A program made the position numbers and the translations under genes. Of a DNA stretch of 64,000 nucleotides, positions 27,501-38,143 are shown piece by piece. This stretch comes from Camarhynchus parvulus. Its lineage: Eukaryota; Chordata; Aves; Passeriformes; Thraupidae. Position 1 is the first letter of the stretch. The number at the start of each line of letters is the position of its first letter. The notes beneath the pieces were generated by a model. The model saw nothing but the letters and a program-made list of their open reading frames with translations, was not told the DNA's origin and did not search any database. The DNA lies in NCBI RefSeq assembly GCF_901933205.1, contig NC_044601.1, forward strand, positions 30,604,352 through 30,668,351, given 5' to 3'.

Positions 27501-30500
27501 TCTCAGGGAAGTTTCAAAGCAAAATGAAGCTTCAAAAAACAAATACAAATGCAGACAACTGTTTTGTACTGAGAAATTCAGACTGTTATTAAGAAAAAAC
27601 ACTCCAAGAAATACTGCTTTTTCTCCACCATGTTCTGTGCAAAATGAGTGGTTCATGAAAGGAAAACCACACCCATGAGGAAAATTTAAAAGCCATGAAT
27701 TTGGGGTGCTTGTCCAAGAGAAAGAAACACAAGACCAATCCATACAGTTTGCTGCATGTTAAACAGAAGAACTGTTTCCATGCAAACAATGAAAACTAAA
27801 CAGGAGGGTGGTAGAGATACTGAAAGAAACAGAACAATAAATTTGTCTAGGCAAACTGTGCTTGCTAAGGACATTTTAAAGACAGTGTGAGTTAACTGGA
27901 CTGGGGAGGGGAAGTCTCAATTATTGCTTTGCAAGGCTTAATGGACCTGAACTCCCTAAAAATTGCTCCATCTTATGCATCTCACCCCATCAGTCCCCAT
28001 GAGTGCTCCTGTCACAAGTATATACCTCTAGGAGCCATCATGACCTTTGGAACAGCAGAGCAATACAGACTGGCTGGCTCAGTACAGTGGCACTTGCTTT
28101 ATTGCTGCTTGTTAATGGAGGCCTGGTTGTGTCTCCTGGGCCTACTGAGATCAGCATCCCTTTACAACGCTCCTGAGTTAGGCTCAAAACTTGTCTGGCA
28201 TCTTAACCATGATTAACTGTAACTTCCCTGTGACAAGATGTTGTTAATCTACAAGACACATAAAGAAAAGTCATGGCTTTCAAAATTGCTCCTCATATTG
28301 CGTAGCAGATATTTAACTTAGAAACTGAACTGCAAGGGTAGTCTCCCTGTAGACCTGTGGGTAGAGTGACTGCTGTTAAAAGTCACTCTGGGAATTGTCT
28401 GAGGGAAGTCCCTCCCTTTATGCTGGATATGTAGCTGAAGACTAACTAGCTTCCTAGTGCAGGCACTTAAGTCAGGTATCTGAAGCTAATCAAATCCAGT
28501 ACTGTGTCAGAAATGGACCAGCATGTGCTTTAAGCTCCTGCATCTTCAAGTTTTGGGGAAAAACACTCTCTCCTGTGGCACTGCCGTGCAGAGCAACAGT
28601 GAGCTCAGAAAAGGCTGAAGTAGAGCCTGTGCTGTATCATGTCCTCTCCTCTCCCCTGAGTACAGCCCCCTGCAGCTCTCTGAGACATCCCAGACCTTGA
28701 CACGTTCAGAGGTCACCAGGCATGGACTGAATCCTATGGTGTTGTGATGGGGGTTTGAAATATAGAGCATGGATGGTCAGAATTAGAGCCTTTCAAGAAT
28801 AAGAACAAACATTGCATGAAGATTCTATGAACAAACCCTCTGTCCTTAAATTGAAGTTAGAGGGCTGCAGCACTTCTAAGTGGAGGGAGAGGCTCTCTCT
28901 AACCTGCTATCAAGCTAAAGTACAGACCTTCCCAAATTACTGTGAATAGGAGAAATGACATCAAATGCAGAGCTGAGAAAGAATGAATGGAAGTGAAAGA
29001 GGCAGGGAAAAAATATAAGGAATATTTACGGTATGATACAAGGTACAGTACAATTTTTATTCAATTTTCTCCATCTCTAGCTCTAAAAGGACACAAGAAA
29101 TTTAGCCATTGTGCCTCAACTTAAGACTGGTCTCGCTTCTTTTATTACACTATGCCTTTATCAATACAGAAATATTCCTTTCCTTTGACTTACCTTTTGT
29201 ATGTTAATATTATTTTTCTCTTGCTGAAAGAGAAAGGAAAGGTGAATGCTTTAAAGCATTGCCATAATTGGGGAGCTTGTTTGTCAAATTAGAAGGTGAG
29301 CTGAGACTACTTCACAGGTAAACAGCCACTACCAGGCTTCAGAAGCAATCTTTTAACCTTTTTCCACTTAGGATGAGAAAGCAACATCTTTTGCTAATAA
29401 TGACCCAGCACACCTGAAGTGGAAGCAGAAATCAGAAACACTGGAAGGGAGCTGTCCCTCCAGTAGTCAGAGGTAGTTGACAGTAATGTAGAACTCTTTT
29501 TCCACTTTGCCACATTCTCTAGGCAAGGCCCAGCAAAAGTGAGAAAGGAAGGAGTACTGCCTGCCTCCCAAGGGACATGCACACGTCCAGTCCTGTAACG
29601 AGATGAAGACATGGCTGTTGATTGTCTGCTGGCCACCAGCACGCCATGTGTGTAGCTGGCACATCAGTGCATGGTACCTGAGCTGGCCAGGGGGGCCAAA
29701 AGCGAAATGGATGCAGGGGCTGTGTGGATGCGCCACTGGGCATGTGCATCCTCTGGACCCTGCTCTCTGATGGTGGTTAAGCTCTGCTCTCAGAGAAACA
29801 CACTCCAGAAAACTCACACTGTGGTCTGTCTCCTGCCCTGTCTCTTGTGTGCCCTGTGGCACTTGACCAAGTTATAAGAGTTGTGGTCCCAAAGCCAAGG
29901 CCTGCTTGGCCTGCCAGGGCCTATAGTGCCTCTGCTCAAGGGCAGAACCAAAGGAGAGGAGTGCTGCACTGTTTTTGGCAGACCTGTCACCCCAGAAAGG
30001 CAAGTTCCACACAGGCCTTTCTGGGAGTTTTGTGGGGAAATCTTCTTAAATGGAAAGAGGAGGCCGTCGGAAGACCTTTAAAGAGGGGAATGGTTGGTTT
30101 GCAGGTATATAAAAGCTATTGTTACAGAAACACATTTTTTGCAGTACTACAGAACTGAATCTCTAGCCAGCCTGGATAAAGGGTGGAATTGTGTTTGAAG
30201 GTGACAGTGTTAGAAGAAGTGAAATTTAGCTCCTAAACTGAGTTAGCATTTTTACAATCTTTGTGTCTTCGAGGGAGGGAGGGAGATTGTTAGGGTGTAT
30301 TATATCCTGCTTGTAATAATATCTTCTCTGGTGTAATTATGCTAAGATTGACAATCTCCCTAAATATGGGAATGCTTTAAAACATTCATCTTTCCTTTGT
30401 CTTTCAGCAAAGGAAAAATTATATTAAAATACAAAAGGTAAGCTAAATGGAAAGAAATATTTTTATATTGATAAAGAGCAAAGAATTACCAAAGGAACAT

Positions 30501-33209
30501 GACCAGTCTTGAATCTAATACACCAGACACAATTATCAGGATTGTCTCTCTTCTGCTTTCTCTTCCAGGCTCCAGGAGAAAGAAGAATCAATTAGCCCTC
30601 TGCAGACTATGACCTTGAAGGATACAGCTTTAAGGGGAATATGCTGAGTAAGACAGAAAAGAGAAGAGAAGAGAAAAAGATTTGGAAACTCATGGAGGGG
30701 ATAGGTTCAGAAACAGTACATCAAGCACAGAAGATGAAATGTGCATTTTTTTTTATTTCTGCACTGGAAAAAAATTTTCAGCACATAAAGGACTTTCTGG
30801 GAACAAATTACCTCACTCTGCCTGAAAAGAAAAAAAGGACACTGAAAGGCAAAAGAAGGGACAATCCAATTTGCAGATGCTACTTTTCAAGCCATGTCAC
30901 TGAAAATTTTATAGCTGTCAAAGGCATTAAAAAAAAAGGTTAGCACTGATGCAATCTGTCAACCTCTTCAACAAATCTTGCTCTACATAAAACACAATGA
31001 TGTGTTTGAAATGCAGCTGTTTCAAAAACCCCAAGACAGTGCTTTAAGAGCCGTCCAAAAAAGTTCTTTTCATGCCTCTTGAAATTCTTAGGCAGACCTT
31101 CTGCCGTGTATCTTTCCAGCTAGATTTTCTGATTTTTCCTTGCAGATAATCAGAGACACTTGCCACAGTCAGAATTATGTACCACAGTTAGAATAAATTC
31201 TGTCTATGCAACATTCTCCCCTAGAGCAAACCAAACTTGGTCTCCTACCAGTTCTCCCTCTCCTTTCAGTCTGTAGCTATGGAACTCTACAATGCCTTAA
31301 AAATAAATTTATCTTTAAAAATAAGGCCAAAATAAACAAAAAACCCAAATCCCAAAAACTCCGACACACACAAAACCCCTGAATCAAAATCAAAAAAACC
31401 CTCTCAACCTAATCACCAAACTTCTGGACCACAATTTATTTCCCAGATGTGAGCAGCTCTGAATGCAGATAATGGCTTTTTGTCAGTACAGCCCCAAAGA
31501 ATCTTTTCTGTGCCTCTCTGCCCCTTCCTTTACTTCAGAGATGAAGTCAGCATGTTTTTGAAAAAGGTTTGGCACATATGTGGAAATTCAAGATGGATTC
31601 TTGAGGCAATTATGACTGAATAGTGGTCTCTGGTCACTTTATGAAGCAAAATGTGTTAAAAAGTCATATATTTAATGTCAGAATGTTTGCACTACAAAAA
31701 AGATTTTATGCATGAGTCATATTTAAAAGGAAGCTCACTTAGTATAGTTCTATATAATTGCAAAGGTGGTTAATTCAAGTAATACCACAGACAAAGCCCC
31801 CTGTCATTTAATGGTACAGCAGTATTTCTCTATTAGACTGTTTTCATCTGACAAATTACTTTTGATCTGAAGGATGGTTGCCACCCATTACCTAAGCAAG
31901 AGCCAGCAGGGTTTCTACAGGAATACTCAGAACTTTCTTTTCACTGATTCTGGAACTGCTGTTCAAGACTGACTCTCAGCTGAAAGGACCTCCTCTGAAA
32001 TCACTGTACTTATGCTCATTTTCACTGGCAAGGGGGTTGGCCTGAAATGTTACATTTAATCTAAATGCCACATATCTATACTAAGTTTAGTCCCAGTGGG
32101 GCTAAACTTAGAAGTGAACTTCTGCTGACTTCAGAGCTCCAGGGTGAGGTCCAGAATGTGCCATCTTCAATGTGCCAACCTGCGGCATTATAGGGAAGGC
32201 ATGAGGGAGAATAAATGACATGGGGTCTTGCAAGGAAATTTGTGAGGAATGCAATTTTTCACTCTGATCACTGCAGCTTTCCACAGGGAGCCTCAGTCCT
32301 GTGCTCTCAGGAGAAGAGTGTGCTGTCTTCTTTTTTACTAGAGTTAAACAGCTTTACACAGCTCAGGAATTGCTGGCTTGGTTTGATTTGAATTTGGTGG
32401 GTTAAAATCATAAATGTCAATGAAATTACACCAGCAATGCAGTATTTTGATGCTTTATGATTACTAAGAAAATAATATAGATACCTCTTTTTGTTTGTTT
32501 TTATGATGAGCAAAGAGTAATTTGGAAACTGACTCTTCTCACATCAGCAAGAATGCTTTCCTGAAATGCCCCACAAAAGGCAGTAAGGCAATATATGAGA
32601 AACAAATTAAAAAAGAAGCAACTCCTAGAGATAGGGGAAGACACAGAGAAATGTATGCTTTGCTCTTAAGAGAAAGGGAAAAATCATAAGCTAGATGCTA
32701 AATTAATAGTTCCCAGTTTCTAACTGCTTCAAATCTGCTGTTGCTTTTTCTCACTGTTCTGAGAGTTTCATGAGGATGATAGGGATATTTGGCAGACACA
32801 GACTTCAGGAAGGATGTACCAGAAATGCTCTGCAGGCAAGGCAAAGAACACACATGGGAGATCCAGCACACAAGACAAAGCCAATTTATAAGGAAAATAC
32901 ACTATGTGGAATAGCTATCAGATAAACCCTTGAAGCAAATAATGTACTTCCCTACAAGTGGATGCAGAGAAAAAGGTTGTACTAGCCCTTTACAGACATC
33001 CCAGATGAAGTCCTGCACACTTCAGAATTAAGTTCTGAGGACTCTAGATGCTGTTCTCAGAAGGCAACCCCGGCTATACCTTTCTTAACATGCTTCAGCT
33101 TCACAGGTCAATCACATGCCCTCCTTGTAGACAGTCACAGAACAGTTAAGTGCCCTTTTTTTTAATGTGAAAGGGAAAAAACCCAAAGAAACACATAACT
33201 TTTACTTAC

Positions 33210-33837
33210 AAAGTTTTGGAGTAGTTTGGAGATTGGTTTCTGTTGCTTGTGCCTGAGACGCTGTGGTAGGCTCCAGGGCGGGTGGTGACAGCGAAGGTGC
33301 GGCAGAGGACAACAACCCAACATCTAGGACGCGGTTATATAGAGAAGGCTGGAGGAACGGTTTGGAGGGTACAAGTGAGCTGTCACTGTGCACTGTCACT
33401 TCAGCCTTGCTCTTGGGGCTAGGTACGAGGAAGGGTGAGGCATACACCTCCGAAGGCACCCAGGCAGACAGAGCTGTAGGATCCACAGCACTCTTTGGGT
33501 CTTGTCCTATTCTCCCAGGGTCAAGGTGGGTTGGAGAGTCATACTCAAAAATCTTGTCCACAAAGACCCACTTGAGACCAGCAATGCAGAGGCAAAGGCT
33601 AAGCAGACAAGCCAAGATAGGGGCGATGCAGATCTTTTCAGAGTTGAGGCAGCCCTTCAGTCGCTCTGCCTCCAGGCACACACAGCAGGTTGCGGCAAGG
33701 CCTGCTATCCCCTGGACCCTCCTGTCCTCTCTTTGGGTGCCCGGCATGTTCTCCTCATCTGGGAGCCCGTTGAGGGATGCATCAGGGCTTAGCTGAGCTG
33801 AGGGGCTGGGGAAAGTGTCGGCATCTACTTCAGACAT
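33210..33837 (-). CDS. NRG1: Neuregulin 1 type III (CRD/SMDF) first coding exon
   Basis: This exon encodes the N-terminal 209 residues plus one base of type III neuregulin 1, the membrane-tethered ErbB3/ErbB4 ligand that axons present to Schwann cells and muscle. Residues 1-50 are an acidic, Ser/Pro-rich cytoplasmic segment. Residues 51-84 hold eight cysteines (51, 52, 54, 63, 70, 77, 82, 84), including the motif CLEAERLKGCLNSEKIC. Residues about 70-94 form the hydrophobic membrane segment, followed by KWVFVDKIFEYDSPTHLDPG, which is nearly invariant in this family. Residues 110-209 are a Ser/Thr/Pro-rich linker ending ETNLQTTPKL. The start is the first ATG after an in-frame TGA (33849-33847). 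As I recall, human type III carries a few extra N-terminal residues, absent here. The exon ends in phase 1 at a perfect GTAAGT donor (33209-33204). The EGF-like domain must come from downstream exons outside the window. Identification is by recognising the protein; the exact mRNA is not observed. Confidence 0.97.
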
Positions 33838-34850
33838 GTTTAAGCATCAGCTCTCAAACAGCTCACCTCCAAAAGGCCTTAACACTATCACAGTCCATTA
33901 CTGTGAGACACAGACAAAAAGAGACGGTAGTAATAGTCACAGTGCTCTGCAAAAATCACAGAGTGGGAGTCAATAAAAGGTCGAAGCTCTGCAACATCAT
34001 CCAAACTGAGAGAGGAGTAACGCACAGGAAAAATTAGATCCCCCCAGTCCCTGTGCCCCCAAGCCCTCTGTCACTGTCTCTGCTTCTCTGAAGTGAGAAT
34101 AGCTTTGCAATTACTGAGCTCCTGTTTGCTAGACACTTTTATAATTCCTTAAACGCTTCTCAAGCAATTCCAGCTCTTCTGCAGGGGGAAGAAACATTCC
34201 CCCAAAAGCAAGCACAACAAAACAAAATAGGGATAAAGAGGGTCATGAGATAAAGAAAACCACAAACACTGAACAAACTGACCAGATTAAGTAAACCAGT
34301 AGCCCAGAGTGAAAGGCAAGACTCTCACCTTGAGCATCTGAGGCTGGTATCTGCTCAGACGAGGAAAACAATTGTCATGCAGTAGAAGGAGCAAAAGCAA
34401 AATCTCTAACAACAGCGGCAACGGCAGAAGTGACAGTAGCAGCAGCATCCTGTCGTGTTACAGCGGCGGCTGAAAGAGGCTGAATCATTACAGAGCAGCA
34501 GGTGCTCGCTGTTTGAGCATCACTGCAAACAATATCATTACAGAGAGGTTTGAAAGCAAGAGCGATGCCAAGACGGTGGTAACTCCCTTTATCTCCCCTC
34601 CCTCTTTGTCCTCCTTGAGCGCTCATTCACTTTCCTCCGTTCCCCCCCAGCCCGCCCCACTCCCCCAGCCCCCTCGCAGCTTGTTTCCCTGATGTACAGA
34701 CTCGCTCCTTCCTCCCTTACCCCACCCCCCGCACTCTGCAGGGCTGCTCTGAGTGAAATCAGTACACCCAGCAACGCAGGACTGTCAGTGACTTCCTATT
34801 TTATCCAATTACGAGGAATAAAGGCCATCAAATCAAAGGGAGGGAGCGGA
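33838..34850 (-). promoter_or_regulatory. NRG1: Probable type III NRG1 promoter and 5' leader
   Basis: The kilobase upstream of the type III ATG is the expected place for its own promoter. On the minus strand it contains a TATA-like ATAAAATA (34804-34797) directly preceded by ATTGG, an inverted CCAAT box (34809-34805), and a GC box GGGGCGGG (34658-34651) in a G-rich block at about 34740-34630. If the TATA-like element is used, transcription would start near 34770 and leave a leader of about 930 nt. That leader contains upstream ATGs, for example at 34626 opening an 83-codon frame, so either the leader is spliced or start sites lie further downstream. A good donor, AAG before GTGAGA (34328-34323), and an acceptor-like TTCTCACTTCAG ending at 34088 could remove 241 nt. 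All of this is inferred from motifs; the start site is not shown by the sequence. Confidence 0.45.
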
Positions 34851-37039
34851 CAGGAGTTGCTCACCCATCCACTCCCTCTCTCCAGGCAAAGCGTGGCCAG
34901 AGGCAGCGGCGGCCATCGATGGCAAAGTCCTCCAGCAAGGACTGGGTGTCGGTGGGAGCTCTTTGGGTTGGACTGGGCTCGCTTAGGCTGATATTCGATC
35001 TCTCCCAGGGGGAAGACCTCTTTCCAGAAGCAGTTTCTCCCTGCCTGACACCTAGAGACAGCTTTTCTTTCCAAGCTCCTGAGTAAGTTTTATTTCCTAG
35101 GAACAGGGCTGGAATGCATCTTAGATCAAGCAGAGGAAATAAAAACCCCAAGCCATTCCCATCTCTGATAAATTTTCATTCAAGCTATTGCAAAGAGGTT
35201 TGCTTTTTTTAAAATTCTGTTTTCCAACCTCCTTTCCAGACCCTTTTCCAAACACAAAAAACCCCAGAGCTCACACTAAAGTCAGTTCCTAAATGCACTT
35301 TTCAAGCGCTCATATGTTGCTAGAATAGATCCTCGCTCACCTTAGACTAAAAAAAAAATTAAACTATTTTATTATTTATTTTTATTATTAATTAAAGGCT
35401 TACACTTTGTTAAATTTGGCTGCCATTTCTCACCGTTACTAATATGTAGCCCTACCATTTCCACCAATGCAGTATAATACAAGGATAAATCAACAGTCCA
35501 GTTAACATAATGAAAGTAAGACTAGAATCAGATCTATTCCCAGTCTCTTGTCTCTTACAGAAAAATACACCTGTGCAACAATAAAGATGTGTATGAAAGG
35601 CAAGGTGCTTATAGCACAATTTCCAGGTCCTTGAACTTAATGAAAGCATTTGCATTGAAGTTTTGGTGGTGACAATCCCCCTCTCTCCATAGTATGAATG
35701 GCTGCAGGATGCATAAGGAGACAAAGAATCAAGTGCTAAAAATTGCTCTGAACTCATTTTTGTTGGTGTCTTGTTTAGGCACATGAAAGGTAAATTCCTT
35801 TGTAGTTATCTATTTTTGGTAGTGTCAAAAGAGGCATCTGATTCTTTCCATGTTCTCTTTCTGCCTCCAACTCTACTCCCATCTCACCCCTACTTCCATG
35901 GGAACATTAGTAACATTCACATGAAAAAGATATATCAAAATCTGAATGAATCCCATAGTGTTTTTACGGACTGTCATGTCAAGGACTAATTGATGGATGT
36001 CGGATCACAAAGCTTCCTGTGAGGCGGCTGTAGCCCACTGAAGTAATCACAATGCTACTACAATCAAGTGCTTGGAGCATTTACCTTAAAGCACAGATAG
36101 TGATAACACTCTCTGAAGGAATGTAAAAAGATAAATCATCTTACAATCTAGCCTACATTACCACTGAAGTGTCTGGTCCTTAGGTTAATGATGTGATCAG
36201 CAGCCTCAGACAGAACGAACAGCTTGCACTGCATATTTACATACATGGCTTCTTTTATTACAAAGCACATGTTCCCTTTTGCTGGCAATATCCTGCATCA
36301 CTGTAGCCTCTCTCGAGCACCTCAAAACCTATTTCAAACAGCACTGACAACACAACCTCTGTAGAAAGTGTAACAAAAAGTAGCATAGCCGAGACAGGTG
36401 CAGTGGTCTGTGGCTACAAGTAAGCACGGTTTCTAGAGAAAAGATGTGCCTTTCATTTGATCAACTGATAAATCTGGGAAAACCAGACACACTTTCGCAC
36501 ACCCAAGTTGTTTCTCAAGTGTGAAGCTACAGCATCACTCTTCAAAGTGGAGTGCAAGTTGACAACCAGCTGGGAATATTCTATTCATTGCACAGATGAG
36601 ATACTACAGCATCTGAGTGCTTGGCAGAAATTTTTTAAAATTACTTTCCTTCTTTACCCACGTCTAATTTTTCAACCTTCCTATTTCCAGTAAGAGAATT
36701 TTCCCTGCTGACACTTCTCTGAGCCTGTGTTTAATCCCCAGTCCTGTCCACATCTTTCCTGCACTGGTCTTCCTGGCAACCCGCCTGCGTTCAATCTCCA
36801 GTAATCTTCGTGACCCTCCATCCTATCTACACTTATCTGCCCTCCTTTAAATAATGTTCCTGCTTGCTCACTTCTTCCTGGTGCCGGGCTGAACAGAAAC
36901 GAATGTGGAGACCTTGCATCTTCCTTACAAAGGTTGCCACGAAGTTAAACCAAACACGCAAAACACTGCACAGCTGGACAGAGGGATGGCGGGCTACCTG
37001 CACGGGGGACGCATTCAGGGGCTCCTCTGCATGCGGAGG

Positions 37040-37700
37040 CATCGCCCCCTTTCACACCCTGCTGCCGCCAGGAGCCGTCAGCTCGCACGGGCCGGGAATG
37101 GGGTCTTCCAAACGGTTCCTGCCCCAGCCCGGCTGGCTAAACTGAGGCTGGAGAGCATCTCTCCCCGCCTTTTTCTCCTCCACCGGCAGTCCCAGCCCGC
37201 CCGCAGCAGCTCCTCCCGGCAGGCAGGCAGGCAGGCAGGCAGGCAGACAGACCCGCACACCCCCGCCGGCTCCGCGGCCGCAGCGTGCCCGCGGTCCCTG
37301 GCTCCCGGCCAGGCTGCAGTGCCCTCCTCCGCTGCGGGTCCCTTCCCCCGCCGCACCTCCAGCCCTGGCGCGCTGCCTGCCTGCCTCAGCATCACGCAGC
37401 CGGCTGTGCCCAGACCTCCTCCCCCTCCTCCCCTCCGCAGGGAAGCCTGCAGAGCTGCTCCAGCCCCCCAGCTCCGCAGGGGCTACGGGGCCTGCGGCGA
37501 GGAGAGCGGGGCGGCACTCGGAGCTCTGTCCCCGCCTTCGGGGTGCCTGGTCGCTCCCGATATTCCCCGACGAGAAGGGAGAAAGGAGGTGCTGAATCAT
37601 CGCCCAGCCAGCTTCCCTGGCCCCGCTCCACAGGTGGCCAAAGCTAGGGCCAGAACACAGCCTCCCTGTCATGTTGCAATCCTATACCTTACGGGCTGCT
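37040..37700. promoter_or_regulatory. CpG island upstream of the type III NRG1 exon
   Basis: This 0.65-kb block is strikingly rich in G, C and CpG compared with the AT-leaning flanks, and includes NotI-like GCGGCCGC at about 37274 and a short GGCA repeat at 37218-37245. It lies 3.2-3.9 kb upstream of the type III start codon, within the intron between the spacer and CRD exons. CpG islands in such positions usually mark promoters, so it may drive a type III transcript with a non-coding first exon, a further NRG1 5' variant, or an antisense or divergent RNA. Long open frames on both strands here (a 298-codon frame on plus, a 206-codon frame on minus) reflect the scarcity of stop codons in GC-rich DNA and have no recognisable domain. 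Confidence 0.6.
37218..37252. repeat. GGCA tetranucleotide repeat in the CpG island
   Basis: Seven GGCA units at 37218-37245 are followed by degenerate GACA units. It lies inside the CpG island and is the source of the Cys/Pro/Ala-rich repeated peptides in shadow frames there. Confidence 0.93.
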
Positions 37701-38082
37701 TCCTCCCGGGACCTTTCGGACCAAAAAAACCCCGTGCGCTCTACCACGTCAGGGTGGGTACGGGAGCACATTACTTCCTAAGTCAGCTCTCGAGGCTGTA
37801 GTAAAAGCTGATTGATGATGATCTCTCACTTCGGGTTTGAAGATAAAAGTATAAACTGAAGGTACAGGGGTCCTTCCTGTTCCTCTTGCCCCCAGAGCAA
37901 TGCAGAAATGCTTTGTCCTGCAGGCTTGAGCTTTTTACATTTCTGTAGTGACATGCTAGCAGTTGCATGCTGTGCTTAAACATGGACTCTGCCTGGCTGA
38001 AGGAGATGAGAGGCTGGGAAGAGCCAGCAACTGGCTCATTAGAAGGGAGGCCTGGAAAATCAAGTGGGGGCATGACCTTGAA

Positions 38083-38143
38083 GGTAATGAAGTTTTACTG
38101 GGGTAGCCCATTGGTGGGTAATGAAGTTTTACTGGGGTAGCCC
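38083..38143. repeat. 27-bp identical direct duplication
   Basis: Two identical 27-bp copies (38083-38109 and 38117-38143, each starting GGTAATGAAGTTTTACTGGG) lie 34 bp apart with a 7-nt spacer. Perfect identity suggests a recent tandem duplication. Confidence 0.95.

Larger units (their letters stand above)
1..33209 (-). other. NRG1: NRG1 intron following the type III exon (incomplete)
   Basis: This is the intron that starts at the GTAAGT donor after the CRD exon and runs off the low-coordinate end of the window. I looked on the minus strand for the shared EGF exon (Cys-rich, with the family motif CVNGGEC) and did not see it, so the intron is probably longer than 33 kb. Contents I can name are a GC-rich edge at 1-330, a CCCTT microsatellite at 4549-4647, a CR1 fragment at 8505-8590, a hairpin at 22216-22241, a short tandem duplication at 24453-24514 and A-rich tracts at 19766-19794 and 20182-20196. 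The rest (331-4548, 4648-8504, 8591-24452 and 24515-33209) is unique-looking AT-leaning sequence. Open frames such as 7595-8068 on minus and 18902-19528 on plus show no domain, composition bias or splice context of real exons. Confidence 0.85.

Noticed and set aside
33263..33796. 177-codon plus-strand open frame opposite the type III exon
   Set aside because: It is the antisense shadow of the strongly supported CRD exon.
37052..37672. 206-codon minus-strand open frame in the CpG island
   Set aside because: Gly/Ala/Arg-rich, includes peptides from the GGCA repeat, and matches no known NRG1 N-terminus. Treated as GC-driven.
36905..37801. 298-codon plus-strand open frame (longest in the window)
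   Set aside because: It spans the CpG island, where stop codons are rare in all frames. The peptide is low-complexity Pro/Ala/Arg with a repeat-derived segment and no recognisable domain, and a 206-codon frame overlaps on the other strand.
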